Assembly (NCBI GenBank): GCA_012295275.1
Contig: CM022667.1
Span: forward strand, 22,408,595-22,472,594
Length of the DNA stretch: 64,000 nucleotides
DNA from: Chrysomallon squamiferum
Taxonomy: Eukaryota > Mollusca > Gastropoda > Neomphalida > Peltospiridae
Direction of reading: 5' to 3'
A program made the position numbers and the translations under genes. Below, piece after piece: positions 12,901 to 28,700 of this stretch. The notes beneath the pieces were generated by a model. The model did no database searches and had not been told where the DNA came from. It saw nothing but the letters and a program-made list of their open reading frames with translations. Every line of letters begins with the position of its first letter. The first letter of the stretch is position 1.

Positions 12901-15900
12901 TAGGTAGCTATTTTGGTAACACTGGTGATGCTGATTTATTCTTCAACAGTGTAGGTTGCAGTATTATATTCTGTAATACCAAAGTTATGCTGTTATATTC
13001 TGTAACAAAGGTCTTGTTATATTTTGTTATGCAGTAGTTATACTGATTAATTGTGGTATGCTGTTTCAGAAAAACATGACAAAGAAAAGGAAAAAGAAAA
13101 AGAGAAACAGAGGCAGCTAGAAAAAGAAATGGCAGAGAAAGCTGCCAAAGAGGTAAAAATTACACAAATAATAATAATAAATAAATAAATAATTAAATAA
13201 ATAAATATAATCTTAATATTAAAAAGTGATTTTATCTGTTCATTATCATTTCAAGCTCATATTGAATAATATTTATCATCATGTTTGTTTTTACTCTTTT
13301 TTATTCTTTTTTATTCTTTTTTATGCTATTATATTTAATAAAAATTGCCATAAAATGCAAATTAATATTTTTATAAATTTTTTCTTTAATCTCTTGTAAT
13401 AAAATATTAATAAAGTTTCTTTCTGTATATGAAGGCAGCCATGGCTGCTGCTATGCAGGGAGAGGAAGGGGAGAGCACTGATGCAGATAAAAAGGATGAA
13501 GATGGTATTGGTATTCCTCATCTTCTCATTGACTGTGCAGACAAATCTACTGAACCTGGAGAGAAAATTTTCAATACAGGACGTCTCCCAACAGTAGAAC
13601 AGGTAACTTTTTCATATCTTAAATCAACTCATACCAGACAAATTATTGTGTGAGTATATGTGTTTGTGTTTGTCTGTCTTTGCACATGAGTGCATGAGCA
13701 TACAAGAGAGGGAGAGAGGATTATTACAAAAGTTAAATATTAGTTAAAATTTTCATATTTTCTTATTTTTCAGTTTAAACTATGGGTTAAAGTATTATTA
13801 CGGTTATAATGTTCTATATTTAACAGATTACACCATAACAACTACTAATGACCATTTTACTATTTAATCTAGGTGTTAGATGGACTTGGACTTGGTCCTC
13901 ATGGTCCACCAATCCCACCTCCTGCTGAGTTTGCTGTTGTACCATACCCTGTAAAAAGAAGAGCACCTCCTATCTCTGAGTTTGGAGGAAGATACACATT
14001 TGTAGCTTCATCAATAGATGATCTGTAAGTTAATCACATCATCATTTGTTTTCACTAATTATTATCATTCACTTTATTTGATTTATTTTCTTGTTTCTTG
14101 AAAGTTCTTTTTAAATGAAGTCTGGATTATTTTAATTGGTGTCAGTTGTACTTATCAGCATGGTCAGACTTCTTAGCTCCTTACATCCATAATCATATTT
14201 TAGATCTTTGTTATGATGTTATGACAAACCTTGTTAAACATCTCATAGATTTATGGATGTACTAGCAAACAAACTGAAAGTAACATAGCACCCTACTCAC
14301 TGTCACAATTTATTCACAATTAACAAATCATAGGTACATGTAATCAAGAGCAGATATAGAAATAAACATCAGTCTCTGTGAAATGTCTAGTCAACTGCAA
14401 GCAAAATGCTGGCAAATTGAACTTTTGTTAAAATCCAAAATTAATTTAATATGGGATTCTGAATCTGTACCCAAATTTAAATCAGAAACAGCTGACAAAT
14501 TTGGAATCAGCTTGTCATCAGTATGAGATATTTTAAAGAAAAAGAACAAATATTATTTTGAATATGAAAAGAATGCATGTAGTGGGGAAATGAAATGTGA
14601 AATATCATGCAAACATCTTCTAAAAACCATGTTCTGTTCAAATCAGAAATTTTAAGGTGGTGATCTGGTTGTGTGTGTGTGTGTGTGTGTGTGGATATGT
14701 GCATATATATATATATATATATATATAGATATATAAGTATATGCATGTATATATAAATTCTTATGTAAATGCATATATATATATAAGTATATGCATATGT
14801 ATGGATATGAATAAATGTATACTTACATATATCTGTGTAAATAAATGTATGTGTATGTATGTATATATACATTTACATACATATATACATACATACATAT
14901 ATAGATGTATGTATGTATGTATATACACATGCATACTCACATATACACTCACACACACACACACACGTTTTTTCTGTATATATTTCAGAAATGTTGGGGT
15001 TGAAGAGAAATGTAAAGATGACACTATGGATGAAGAAAAATCAGTAACGCCAGACAAACAAAAGGATGACCACCTGACCCCAACAAAGATCAAAGGTAAA
15101 GCTGCAGACAAACAGAAAACATCAGGGTCTGAGAAGGAGAGGAGAAGGAGTGCAGATCGTAAGAAGATGTCTCGGAGGGGATCAGCACAGGTCCCCTCCC
15201 CTCCACCAGGCATTACCACCCCCACTTCAGATGTTGATGGAATGAGGTAAAGAAAAATACTTTTTTTTTGTCTTTTTTCAGTTAGCTAAGTCTGAATTTT
15301 GAGCATTAGAAGTTATGATAGAATGGGTTTTTTATTTTTATTATTAGTTTTTTTAATTTATTTTTTGGTGTTGGGCTTTTTATTTTGTTTTTCTAATTAA
15401 TAAATCTCATTGAAAAATAACTTAATAATGTTGTAATATTTAAACAACTGAAAGAGAATGTCAGTTAAATACCACATTACCAATTAAAATTACTTAATGT
15501 CAGTGCAGATATAGAAACAAATTATTTAATGTCAATGCTGGTTAAAAATACACTTTATTTGATGTCAATGTAATTCACTATGTGACTTGCAGTTTAGCTG
15601 GTGATGGGCCAGCTCTGACTGAGCCCAGATCTAACAAGTAAGTATACTAGTACACATTCTTTTACTACTTCGTACACTATTCTTTGTCTAACACAGTGAG
15701 CTTTGTCACATATGTGCTAACTGGCTTTGTGATTAATATATCACAAAGCTAAACAACAGACATAATCATAGAAAAATTATAGAAAAATAGATAAATGGTT
15801 AATGATATAATTGAATCATAATTTTAAAAATAATTTATAGCTTACAATATTATGAATTGTATTAAACTATTTCACAATGAAGTAATAAATTAATTTTTGA

Positions 15901-18900
15901 ATGATTAATTACAGCACACTAGCACATATTCTGTGACAAAGATTTGTCAGTATAGTTTTCAAAAATAGTGTTCAGAACAGCAAAAGAATGAATGTATCAT
16001 TGTAGACTTCACTTTCAGTGTTTACATATAATAGTTAGTTCTTGGGCTTATTTTCATATTCATTTTGTCCAATTGTCATTCAGCATTCAAGATTTCATCT
16101 TTATTTTTAACTTCAGATTCAAATCTCATGTTGCCATGGCAACAGAACTTTGTTTATAGACTTAAAATTGTGTCACAGTTCAGCTTCCATAGCTTAGATT
16201 GTTTTGTTTTTAAATTTATTTGATATTAGTTTAGTTCATAATTTGGTTTAAAATTTAAATTTAAATAGCTGTTTATTATGCACAACATATTTCTTAATGG
16301 AAATACTGAAGTTATGTACTAACTTTAAAAAATTGCTAAATCATTTTTTAATTAGTGAAACATCTGTTTTTATTCTGCTTATCCTTACATTAGCAATACA
16401 TTGATTGATTTCATTTTAAATAACATCTCTGCTGCTTGATAATTTTCTAATATATTTGGATTGAAACTGTATTCTTTTCTGCACAATTAATCAACAAATA
16501 TAAAGAGATGTGTCAGTCATTTCAGTCTCCATTATAATTACACAAATGTTTCAAGATAAAAATGTACATTTTCTCCAGGTTAGTTTTCTACAAAAGGAAA
16601 TAGCTTTCTATTTTATACCAACTTCTCAATTTCAGTAGAGTTTAATACCATAAATACTGAAACACAATATACATTTTGTTTAATGTCATATTTTTCCTTT
16701 CTTCTTGTTCTCTTCCAAGAAACTAAAATAGCTAAAAGTTAGCATTATGATAACTATTTAAAAATTAAAATGAAGACAGTCAACAATTTATTAATGTATT
16801 TATTTTTAAATTTGGTTTCTTTATGTTCTCATGTTGCATCCCTTACTGCTTTATTCCAGACCATTCTGTTCAAAAAAGAATTTCAAGTGTCTCAGATATT
16901 TATTATTTTTTATTTTAATTTTATATATAAGAATATTTAATAAGAATATTTATTATAATTTCTTAAATTTATTTAGTTATGTTCTTGTTTTATTATTATT
17001 TTTGTATATGTATATGTATGTATGTGTGTGTTTGTGTGCGTGTGTGTGCATGTGTGTGTTATCATGAATTCAGTTAGTTATTTTATTTTTATTTTATTTT
17101 CTGATTTTCTTTGTTTGACAAATTCATTATAAGAGGATATGTTGATGTATGAGCATTATACTAGCTAGATATCATCATTGCAAAAACTTTAATATGTGTG
17201 AAATTATAATTGGTTGTTTTAACTAAATATTAGACATAAATACAATACATATATATTAAATTTTCAAAAAAGTTAATTACGATTTTATATTAGTAATCTC
17301 ATGGTTACAATTATTATAAATTAACAGTTTATATAATGTAAAGATTAACAGAGGATGAAACAATATACAGCACAGATACATGCATAACTCAAAACATGCA
17401 AATGTATAAACAACAGTATTTTCAGTTTTGTGATTTTTAAACAAATATATATTCATATGCAACAGAAACATATGAAAAGCTTTTCATTTTTCTTTTCATT
17501 TTTATGTTTCTGTAAAGCTACCAAACTTTTGTTAAATATATTTAATTGTATAAATAGAAAAAGAGTTGCTCATATCAAGAGTGGTCTATACTGAAACTGT
17601 CACACCTTTGTTTATTTACAAAAAAAAAGAAAAATAATAATGATAATTTTACCGTGTTTTTTTTTATCTTGGATTTTTAATTTTATTTATTTTTTAATAT
17701 CAAAAACATAGTGTGATAGTTATTAGTTTCTTTGGTCCATGACTATTTATTTTGGCCATATACATTCCCAGTATTTGAATAATTATTCTGTTAAATTTTT
17801 TGGGATACATTGGTTTAAAAAAATAAGTTATACAAATGCTAGAAAGTGGCAGCTAAATAATATTTAAATTACCCTTCAAATAAGAATATTTTCCATTTTT
17901 ATTATTTACAATAAAAATAGAAAAAGAAATTCCTGGTGCAGAAAAATGCAATGCTGATGAAAAATGCTAAAATTGCAATAACTATAATTAATTTGTTCAC
18001 TTAAATAATTGTATTACATTTATCTAAAATAACTAATATTATTCTTTACTGTTTCAAACTAATTAACAATTTATGTCAAGATAACTATTTATTAAATTTC
18101 TTAACAAGATTATGTGCCTTTGCTATTTGTTAAATATAAAATTGAATCTAAAGTTAGTCATTACTTTGGAATAAAATTGTGAAATGTTAGAAAAGATAAA
18201 TAAATCATATAAACAAATGAATGAATGGATAAATAAATAAATAAATTCATAAAGCCAAATATATATAATTATCTGCACTGGATATTAATTTGTTTCATTG
18301 TTCTAAGTGCAAGACATATTTTCTAACTTTTAACTATATTAGTTATTTTCTTTAATAATTATTATTTATTTTCTGTTTTCAGAACTTGATAATCAAGAAT
18401 AATATTTGTCAGAATCAGTTTTTAATAAATTTATCACATATATATTTCTGTTATTTTCTATATTTTTATTTTATTTCATTTTATTATTTTTCTTTATTTT
18501 TGAATTTTTTCTTTATTTTATGTTATTATTATAAAACTAATTTTTTTTCTGTAATTCAGAATTACAATATTCCGGTGGATTGTTCCTGCAAATGGAGAAG
18601 TTGTTCTTCGACTGAAGTTCCATTCTGAGGAACTTGGTCAGTTTGATCAGACTCTGAACTTTGAGATAGTTGGAACAAGGCGACGTTACCAGCTATACTG
18701 TCGAGGAGTCTGTTCCTTTCCTTCTATCAGCAGAGAACCAAGGCATGTATACATTTATTTATTTATTGAGAGAGAGAGAGAGAGTGAGAGTAATAGGTAT
18801 TATTACTAACACACAAACATACACAATTAAAAAAAAGCTTGTAGATGTTTTATCAATTAATTTTAAATATATATATCGCAGTTATGCAGATTTATTTTAA

Positions 18901-21900
18901 AAATTAATAATATATATATTTTTTAATTTATCAAGTTGGATGTGTACGGTTTACTGGTTCATAGCACCTCATACATTACAAACACATTATCAGTATCTTT
19001 ATTTTTGTATTAAATTTGTTTATTGAAACTTATAAAAAAAAAAAACATATTTCAGAAATCTGTTTCATCAATTTTAAAACAACAGGTTTTATTTCAAAGA
19101 ACTAATTGGACAATGTAATGTATTACATGTATGTTTTAAAAAAGTTATTTCTTTCTCTTTTTTCTTCATTTGTTTTATTGCTTTGTATTTTTGTTTGTTT
19201 TGTTTGTTTTTATTTCTTTCTTTTTGTTATTTTACTTGTATTCTTCATTGTTTTTTTTTATGCTTAAGATATAAAACACAGAGGTAGCAACATCATTTAT
19301 TGTTTTTTTAATTAACATTTAGGCACTTTTATATGTATATGAGTGTTTACACACACACACACACACACACATAATTACTGATTATATAAATATGTGTGAG
19401 AGAGAGTTTGTCTGTGTGTGTGTGAGTGTGTGTGTGTGCGCGTCTCTGTTTGAAGGTGTATGTGCATGGAAAGGATTAAATAAAAGTATATTATTAAAAA
19501 CTGAACATTGTTTTCTGACTTAACTAATCTTTATTGATTTATTGAGTTTATCTTTGTTATATTTTTCTCTAATTTTTAAAGTAATTTTCTGTTATTTGTT
19601 CTCTGATTTGTTTTTCTGCAATATTTTTGTAATATAAATTACAGCCTGCTTTCAGTTTAAAAAAGATTGTTGTCAGAAAATTAAACTATTACAAAATATC
19701 GTATTTAATAATAAATAAAACACATATGTAAACACTTACACACAAAAACACACTCCAGTTACAACTTATTTTTCACTATGGTTGTATATCTTTGCACACT
19801 GAATTGTGTAAATGAATTCATGAAATGGTTTTTAATTAATGAAACTATTATCCTTGATTAAACATGAAAAAGATAATCAAATGTGAAATCATCTATTAAT
19901 AAACTCCTCGTAGAAAATGAGAATAAATAATGAATGTGTATGTTTTTAGAATAGTGTTTCCACAACGAAAAAAGAATAAGAAGGATGATGAAATTGTACA
20001 CAAGAAGTACATTCTGATGACTGAGACATTTGAGTTTGGACCTCTCTTGGCTGCCAAGTCCAGAGAGAGGTAAAACAATATAACAAGTTTACAGATTGTA
20101 GTAAACTTTGTGTTTATTAAATTGAAAAATATATATATTTTTTTTAATACAGTGAATATTTCCTTTGTTAAATAATAATAATAATGATGATGATGATGAT
20201 AATTATAAAAAGCAAAAAAAAAAAACAAAAAAAAAACTAATGATAACCAGGACAAGAATGTTATTAATAAACAAAAAAATAAATAAACATATTCTTAATG
20301 AAAAACTCACACTCTTTAATGACAAAATTGAAATAACAGGCATATAAAATGGATAAATAAAATTATTAATTTAAAAAAAATCTTATTATTTTTTCGTTTG
20401 TAGATACCGAGAAGGGCGATACCCTGAAAACATGCAGCAAATAACAATTCTCAACACTTCACCAATGGAAGCAGATGTGAGTTTCTGTTTCCTTACAGAC
20501 AGTAAAGCAGACACATATATACTGGAACCTGCTAACATGGTGCTCAAGCCTGGAGAAATGGAAACGCTGACAGTTTGGGCATATCCCAAAAATCCAGGCC
20601 GCTATGTTGATGCCATAGTCTGTTGTGTGAGAGAAAATCCAGAACCAATTATTTTCAATGTTGCGTGTGATGCTTTCAGACCTTCACTGGAACTTGACAA
20701 GAAACAACTTCATTTTGACAGAGTTCTTCTACACAGGTTAAAAAAGAAAATGAATTTCGGAATTTAAAAATTGGCAGTACAAATATGCCTTAATAAAAGC
20801 AAGAAAAGTTAATTGTGATTATCTTTCACTAGCTGATGCTAACAGAACATTGTATTATTAAAAACCTTTAAACTTTAACATAGAAAAAATATGTAAGCAT
20901 AAAGGATTTTAGACTTAAATTTTGATAGAACTGGCTGATGTAAGTTATTAATATTCATTTATTTAAAATCATCTTCTCTTGGAAAAATGTACTAGATTTA
21001 ATAACAAATATATTTTGTTTAAATTTAGAAAAGACACAAAAACAATATTTCTGAGAAACAGTACCATGTTGCCAGTGGCATGGAAACTGGATGGACTGGA
21101 CAGTCTGGGAGATGATTTCTCTGTGGCAGCAGATTCAGGTGTGGTTGAACCCAAGTCAGAGTTTGCTCTGCATGCCTATTTCAGAGCCATGAAAACTGTT
21201 CAGACCAGCAAGAAAGTCATTAAACTTCAGGTAATATTTTTATATAACTAGGCATATGCCATCTAGTTTCAGCTGTTTTAGATACCCAATAATCTTTCTT
21301 TTGATAAATCCTAGTTAAAACTTATAATGCTTTTGTTAATTGTAGAAATTGTCTCTTAGTTTAGAAAACAAATCAAATATAACATTTGTCATTAATAACA
21401 ACTTTTGAAGAAAATATCATAATATACTAGATATTCCAACATGTAATGAAAAAATATAATTCATTTTATTTATTTTATTATTATTAATTTTTTTTTTTTT
21501 TTTTAATTTTGGCAGGTTTTTGATGCTGAAAATATCATTGGTCTGATGGAACAGGAACCAATCCAAGTAATTGCTGAGGCTTATGATGTTGCACTGGATA
21601 TGAGTTTTCCAAAAGGTAAATTAAATACAACTGCCATTTATAAATTTTATTTTCATGTGTTAAAAACAATTTTTCTCTGTACCTATGCAAACTGATACTA
21701 AAACTATATAATTCACTTTCACGTCTACTACTCCTGCTTAACTGCTATTATAATTACTGTCACTATTTCTTACACCACAATTCAAAAAAGACTTACTGCT
21801 GTTTTGTTTTAGGTGCTGATGGTGGACTTGATTTTGGTACAATACGAGTTTCTGAAGAAACAAAACAGACTTGTACACTGAAAAACAAAGGAAAATATGA

Positions 21901-22312
21901 GATTGCTTACAAGTAAAAACAACATTATAAATAATATTATATAATTAATGTAGTGAGGCTGCATATATAATATAAATATTACAAATATATTGATTAGGAT
22001 ATTGTTTTATTTTTATAATTTAATTTAATATGATTATTTGTTGTTGCTTTCCTTTAATTAATTTGAAAGTTTCATTGTTGTTAATGTATAATGACAAGTG
22101 AGAAGTTACTGAGACATATCCATTCATAAATATTCTTTTCTAACACAGGTTTTAAGAAAAATATGTAATTACAAGTAAACTTATATGCAAAACTACTATT
22201 CTGAACTCATTCAGTACTTAAGAATTAACATGCCACATTAACATCAAATATAAAACTGTTCTTGAATTTACTTTAAAATACATAACTAACTAACTAACTA
22301 AAGAAATAAAGA

Positions 22313-22376
<64 letters not shown>

Positions 22377-22841
22377 CAATAATAAATTAATACCTGTTCT
22401 TAATATCCTATTAATCAATTTTTTTTTTCTTCTGATTTTAGTTTCTTGTTTGAAAATGCAGACCCATCTAATCCTGATGTGACCAGTTTATTTTCTGTCA
22501 TTCCTCAGAAGGGTTCACTCAATCCACTTGACCGACCTACCCAGGTTCAGGTGATTTTCAAGTCACAGAAGGAGATTACAGTCAAAGAACAACCAATCCT
22601 GAAGTGCCAGGTTATTGAACCTGTCCTTGGAGATGGGGGAGAAGTCATTGCTAGCATTCCTGTCAAAGTCTCTGTGAAAGCTGTCTTCAGCAAGTAAGTT
22701 TGAAAAAATATCAGAAATTTAGTAATTTATTATTATTATTATTATTTGGGGGTTTTTGTGTGATTTTATATATAGTAAAATCTGATATTAATTAACTATT
22801 AATTAATTTAAACTGAACAATAATTGGATGTGTATGTGCAA

Positions 22842-22890
<49 letters not shown>

Positions 22891-23237
22891 TGTGTGTGTG
22901 TGTGAGTGCATGTGTGTGAGTATTTGTGTTTGTGTTTATTTAAATCCAATGATATGTTATCTTTTTCTTTTCTTTCTGGAATAACTTACAAATCAAGGAC
23001 AAATTTAATAATGAATATGTAATAAATTGTTGCATGTTTATAGGATTAATGTTATAAGAACATGACTCAGTAACAATTTGATTAGTAATATTTATTATCA
23101 CTGGCCTCTTACACCATTATCTAAAAACTTTGTCAATATTTGTCAAAAAATATAAAAGATTCATTTATCAGTTATTTTCATCATGATTATGATGCTGATA
23201 ATCATCATTATCATCAATCATCATCATCATCATCAAC

Positions 23238-23285
<48 letters not shown>

Positions 23286-25344
23286 ATATCAGAAGGTTTA
23301 CATTAAAATCAAAAATCTGTTTCAGGTACAATATACTGCCAGTGAATGACATAAACTTTGGCTCACTGCTTGCTAACAGTAAGAAGACGAGGCAGTTTGT
23401 GATAGAAAACAAGGGAGAGTTTGACTTCAGATATACCATTTCAAAGAGGCTGAAAGAACCATCACAACAAGCTGTCAATGTCAGATCTATGAGGCCGTAG
23501 GTTTTCACATGTCTTTCAGCAGAAAATTATTTCATTTATAAATATATATATATATATGACAGTAATGCCATAAATAATTGAAAAAAATAAATTTTGACTT
23601 AAAATTCAAACATTGTGGGTAAACTGGCTTGTGAGGAATACATGGTGGAAGAATATACTGTTACCTGGTGTTTGTTTGGGAGAGGTGGCATTGCTGGGTC
23701 CCAGCATATGCTCTTAGGGTACTGTGTGCTTTGTTTAAATCTGCTTCCTCACTTTTGTGTTGGTGTTTCTGTACCTTTTTTTTCTGTACTTTAATTATGT
23801 TCTCCCTTTCATTTTCCTATGGCCTAGTTCTTGTTCTTGATATATGCATAGGGTGTTTTAGGCTAGATAAGTGACTTAAGCTGTGGTAATTCTGACTTGC
23901 ATCGAAAATTGCCTTACGTTAGTCCATAGGAACCTATCTCTGGTGCATCTCAAGGACTCTCTGTTTATATATATATATATATATGTATATATTTCATTGT
24001 TTTTGTTTTGTTTTTTTGTTAAATCTTTTTATATAATAACTTTGTTGTACATATATGGTCATTAGCAATAAATAAAATAACTTTGAAATAACAACAACTG
24101 TTCCTTTATTTCAGAAATTCTGAATATGCATATGTCTGTTATATACGTCTTTATCAATACTTTGTTTTAAAATCCTCTATAATTATTAATAATATTTCTG
24201 TAGTAAACATTGCTGCTTTACTAATTTCATTGTGCACAGCACTGTTTGATATTGCTCTCCAATGTTAAGTAACATATTTATTTTACAAAAGCCATAAAAA
24301 CAAATATGTTTAGATCTTGTTTAAATTAAAATAATTTTTTTTTGAGCATGTGGAGGATTAGTATATAATTATTATAATAACCCTTTATATTTAATTTCTG
24401 TCTATTTTTATTAATCTGAACAGTTTTATTAACTTTTAATCCAAAATTCAAATTTTCTTAAGATTTATCAAAATGAAATGTAAAAATCAGTTTTACATGG
24501 TTCTTATCTTTTCAACTAAATTATAAAAATAACAAAACAAGGAAAAGTTTTTACTTTATAAGCAGAACAAATGGTTGTTTCACATAAAACAGCAAATTCA
24601 TTGGAAATAAAAATATTTATTTATTTATTTTTGTAATGAGTAATCAGCACTTTATATTCATTTCCATACTTTTATCAGTCTCTGTCACAATTCTTGCCAT
24701 TAAGCTTCATTATCTTCATAGGCCAGTCAGGGGTGATAAGCGCACGAAATCCCGAGATGGGTCAAGTTCAGGGCGCTCAGTTGCTAAGCCTAAGCGAGCT
24801 GAATCAATCAGGTATATTATTACTACATCTGATATCATGGGAGAAATATAGACAATTTTCAATTTCCTTTTTTTCCTTTTTCTGTCTGTATTATTATCAT
24901 TTTTGTGAACAAATTCTTAATTTACACTTTAATTGTTATATACTCTTCATTTATATTAAAAATAAACATTGGATTCACTCTTCATTTTTGAATAGTTAAA
25001 ATATTTACATATGTTTACATTATTAACTTACAATAAATTTCCAATTTTGAAACTATGTGTACTCTCAGACTAATGATTAATTTAAAAACAAAAACAAAAA
25101 CAAAACAAAAAAAACTAAAAATATATATGTAATTTTTAATGGTAACTTCAGGACTGTCTTGGTTCAAAAGTATTTCGTCTTACCTGCAGAGTCATCTGGG
25201 TTTTTTTCCTGAATTATTGCACTTTATTTAGTTTTCCTGTTTTACTTCTTTCCTTTATTTTCTTTAGTATATCTACCAACATAATTACATATATATCTGT
25301 ATTTATAATATTGCATAAATATTATATAAATCTCAAATAAAATG

Positions 25345-25375
<31 letters not shown>

Positions 25376-25707
25376 ATGAATCACAAAGATTTTCTAATTA
25401 TGAACTATAAATTTAAAGATATCTTTATGCAACATGAAACCTTTTTTTCAGACAAGATATTGGTACAGGACAGTCAAGGTTGGTGCAGGGAATCTTCACC
25501 ATCTTCCCAGCTTTTGGAATCATTCTTCCTAATGGCCACCAGACCATCACCATTGACTGTGTTGCTGAGCAGCAACAAGGACATTTTGAAGAAGTGAGAA
25601 TTTAATAAATAGTAATATAGCTACAGAGATAATAAAAAATTGAATTAGATTATTATTGCTGCTGTTGTTATTACTATTATTATTATTTACATAGTTATTT
25701 ATTTATT

Positions 25708-25754
<47 letters not shown>

Positions 25755-28700
25755 ATTATATACTTTGGTTATTTGGATCTTATATAATGTTGTTTCTTCT
25801 TTCTTTCTACTTCTGTTTATTACTCAGGTAAGAAATTTAACAATTATTTTATTTCAAGTTTATTTTATTTTACTTTTATTATATCTGATTTATTGATAAT
25901 TAAAAATTATTATTAGCATGTTTATTTTATATGAATAAGTAAATTAATGTTAAATATAATTTAGACATCATTTTTAAAATAAAAATTAGGATATCTCCAT
26001 TGAAATCACTGATCGGCAACCAAATGACAACCGTGGAGGAATTCCATATAAACTGATTGCTGAAGCTTGCATTCCATCCATCAACACTGAAGATGTTGGC
26101 TCCATCTTTGAGGAACATCATGTGGCTAAGAACCTTAGTGTTTGGCAACATCTGAACCTGTTACAGAGTGGAGGCATCTATGGTGAAGAAGAACGTCGCT
26201 TTGTCTTCAACAATGTCATTGTGGGTCGAAAGGCAAAGGCCAGGTTCAAGATTTCCAACACAAACAAAGTTCCCTGTGATGTCGTGTTCACTCTGAAACC
26301 AGTGACTACAAAAGGAACGCCTAAAATGTTGGACATTTTTGAAGTAGAACCAACTCGAGCACAGATCCCCAACCACAGTCACACTTACATCACTGTCACC
26401 TTTACACCTCCATCTATGCAGGTTAATCAGATAATTATTTCTCTATCGGTGTATGTGTTAACTAATTGTTTAACACTAAATAAAAAAATCTTTTCAACTT
26501 TATAAATAAAAAATTATTAAATCTACTGTAGAAATTATTATAATAATGATAATTATCGATATCACCATCATCATGATTATTATTTTTGGTATCATAATCA
26601 CCACTGTCATCATCATCTTCATCATTATTATTATTATTATTATTATAAGAATAAACTTGGCAACTTATTTTGTTAAATGTTGATACTTTGAAATACAGAC
26701 TGTAGTGGTACCTTGACTTATGAGTGCACAAACTTATGAGTTTTCCAAGTTAAGAGCAGTCGCCCAGTCAATTTTTTGAACTTCAGATCTGCTGCCACTA
26801 GTTGGTGCACTGAACAACACAGCATCTCGCCATCATCTCACGTCTCACTTGTTTAGTTCATATGGTTACCTTGCTGTGAAACATCTCTGTTGTATTGTGT
26901 TGTGCACGCATTTTGAGTAGTATTTTTTCAAATTTCTTTTTTCTGACCATGAATCCTAAGAAAGTGAGTGCAGAGGACAGTGTTGAGGAAGAAGTGGATG
27001 ATGTCCATTGAATTAAAGCACGAAATCATAGAAAAACATGAGCAATGTGTATATGTAGTCGACTTGGCTAGGCAGTACAAGAATAGTACTTCTAGGAGAA
27101 GTTCTACAATGTGTACCATACTGAAGCAGGAGTTAATAAAGGCTTTATATAACTCCAGCCAAGTTGTCTGATCTCCAAGATAAATACACTTTACAAAACC
27201 AATTTATTTTGTTACATTCTCTTTTATTTTGTTTTAATACAATATTTGTTATTTAAAAACACATTTTTCTTATTTAAAAACATGTTACAAAACATTGGGG
27301 TGGTTTTTTGGGGCTGGAATGGATTAGTGGTATTTCAATTAATTTCATTTGGGAAAATTGATCTAATACACTAGCAAATTGAGTTATGAGCTCAGTCACG
27401 GAAAAAATTAAACTCATAAATCAAGGTACCACTGTATATTGAAAAATATTTTTTGCAGAAAGTAAAACATTTTGAGCTTTTGCAGTTTGTTTTACTAAGA
27501 GAAGCTGTGAAGAATGGTGTATTAAGTGTACAAGTTATAATATTAAGTTAAATTAACTCATTTCTCCATTTTAGAGTTTCAGTGCTGTTTTTGAGGCTGC
27601 TATTGATGGCATGGCTGCAAACCAGATTCGTGGAAAATCACTAATCTTTGAAGTATCAGGAGAAGGTAACTTGCCACGAATTACAATAGGAAAACCTACC
27701 ATCAGAAACAAGAGAGGACAACCTTTGCTGCTGTTCAAACGAATTTTGATTGGAAGATCACAGTCACTGCCCCTAACTTTACTGAATGAAGGAACACTTC
27801 CCAGCAAGGTTTGTAGTAACAGGCTTTTAAACAGGCATTAAAATAAACATTGAGTATACAAAATTTGCATGTATTAACCTATACATAACCCTGGTTTTAT
27901 CATGTTTACAATTTCCACTGGTGACACTGCTAAAAATACTGTTGCATGAGGTCTTTGGTTAAATTTCACACAAGAAAATGAAATCTGATGTGTCCTGGAA
28001 GTACACATTCAGGTGCCATGATTTTTTCTGGAAAAGAAATTACCATCTATTGAAGGGTATTGTTCTGAACAACATTCCATTCCTTACTTACTGAAACATA
28101 GTAACTAAGCAGTAATTGTAACAATTGTTCTCAACTTATTTTGATGCCTATTTAAATATGTTAATGTAAATATATTCAACTAATAACATATTCAACATAA
28201 TTAGCTAAATATAATTATTTCAGCTGTTCTGAAAAACAAATATATTAATTTGCAGCAAATATTAAGAGTTAAAAATTCATTTAGTGAATAAAATTACTTT
28301 GGTCAGTGGTATGTTCTGTTTGAAAAATGTAATTTTATGAAATATATGCACTGAAATATAAGCTATTTCTATGGATAATTAGCTTTAAAAATCCTATATG
28401 GTTATGTTTGTGATAAACTTTGCAGATCTGTTGCAAAAATCTGTAAATTCATTCCATAATTTCACTCTTTTAACTGTGTTAAATAATTCATTGTTAATTA
28501 TTATCTTACAGAATTTGATATTATTTTGTTTGTATAGGTTGACATTGATTTGATTGACCCAGATGGAGTATTTGTACTGAAACCTACAGGAGAGACAAGC
28601 AGCATCATTGGACTTCTTGATATGGACACTGAAGGTATGACAATACATGCTACTTATCAGTCTTTTTCTTCTTCTTCTTCTTCTTCTTCTTATTATTATT

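Noticed and set aside
14741-15250. Open frames of 120-170 codons over the compound microsatellite
   Set aside because: The translations are Tyr/Ile/His/Thr periodic repeats. Only 14989-15246 on the plus strand is real coding sequence (HYDIN exon 25).
27571-27807. Minus-strand frame opposite HYDIN exon 38
   Set aside because: Mirror of a genuine plus-strand exon with correct splice sites and phase.
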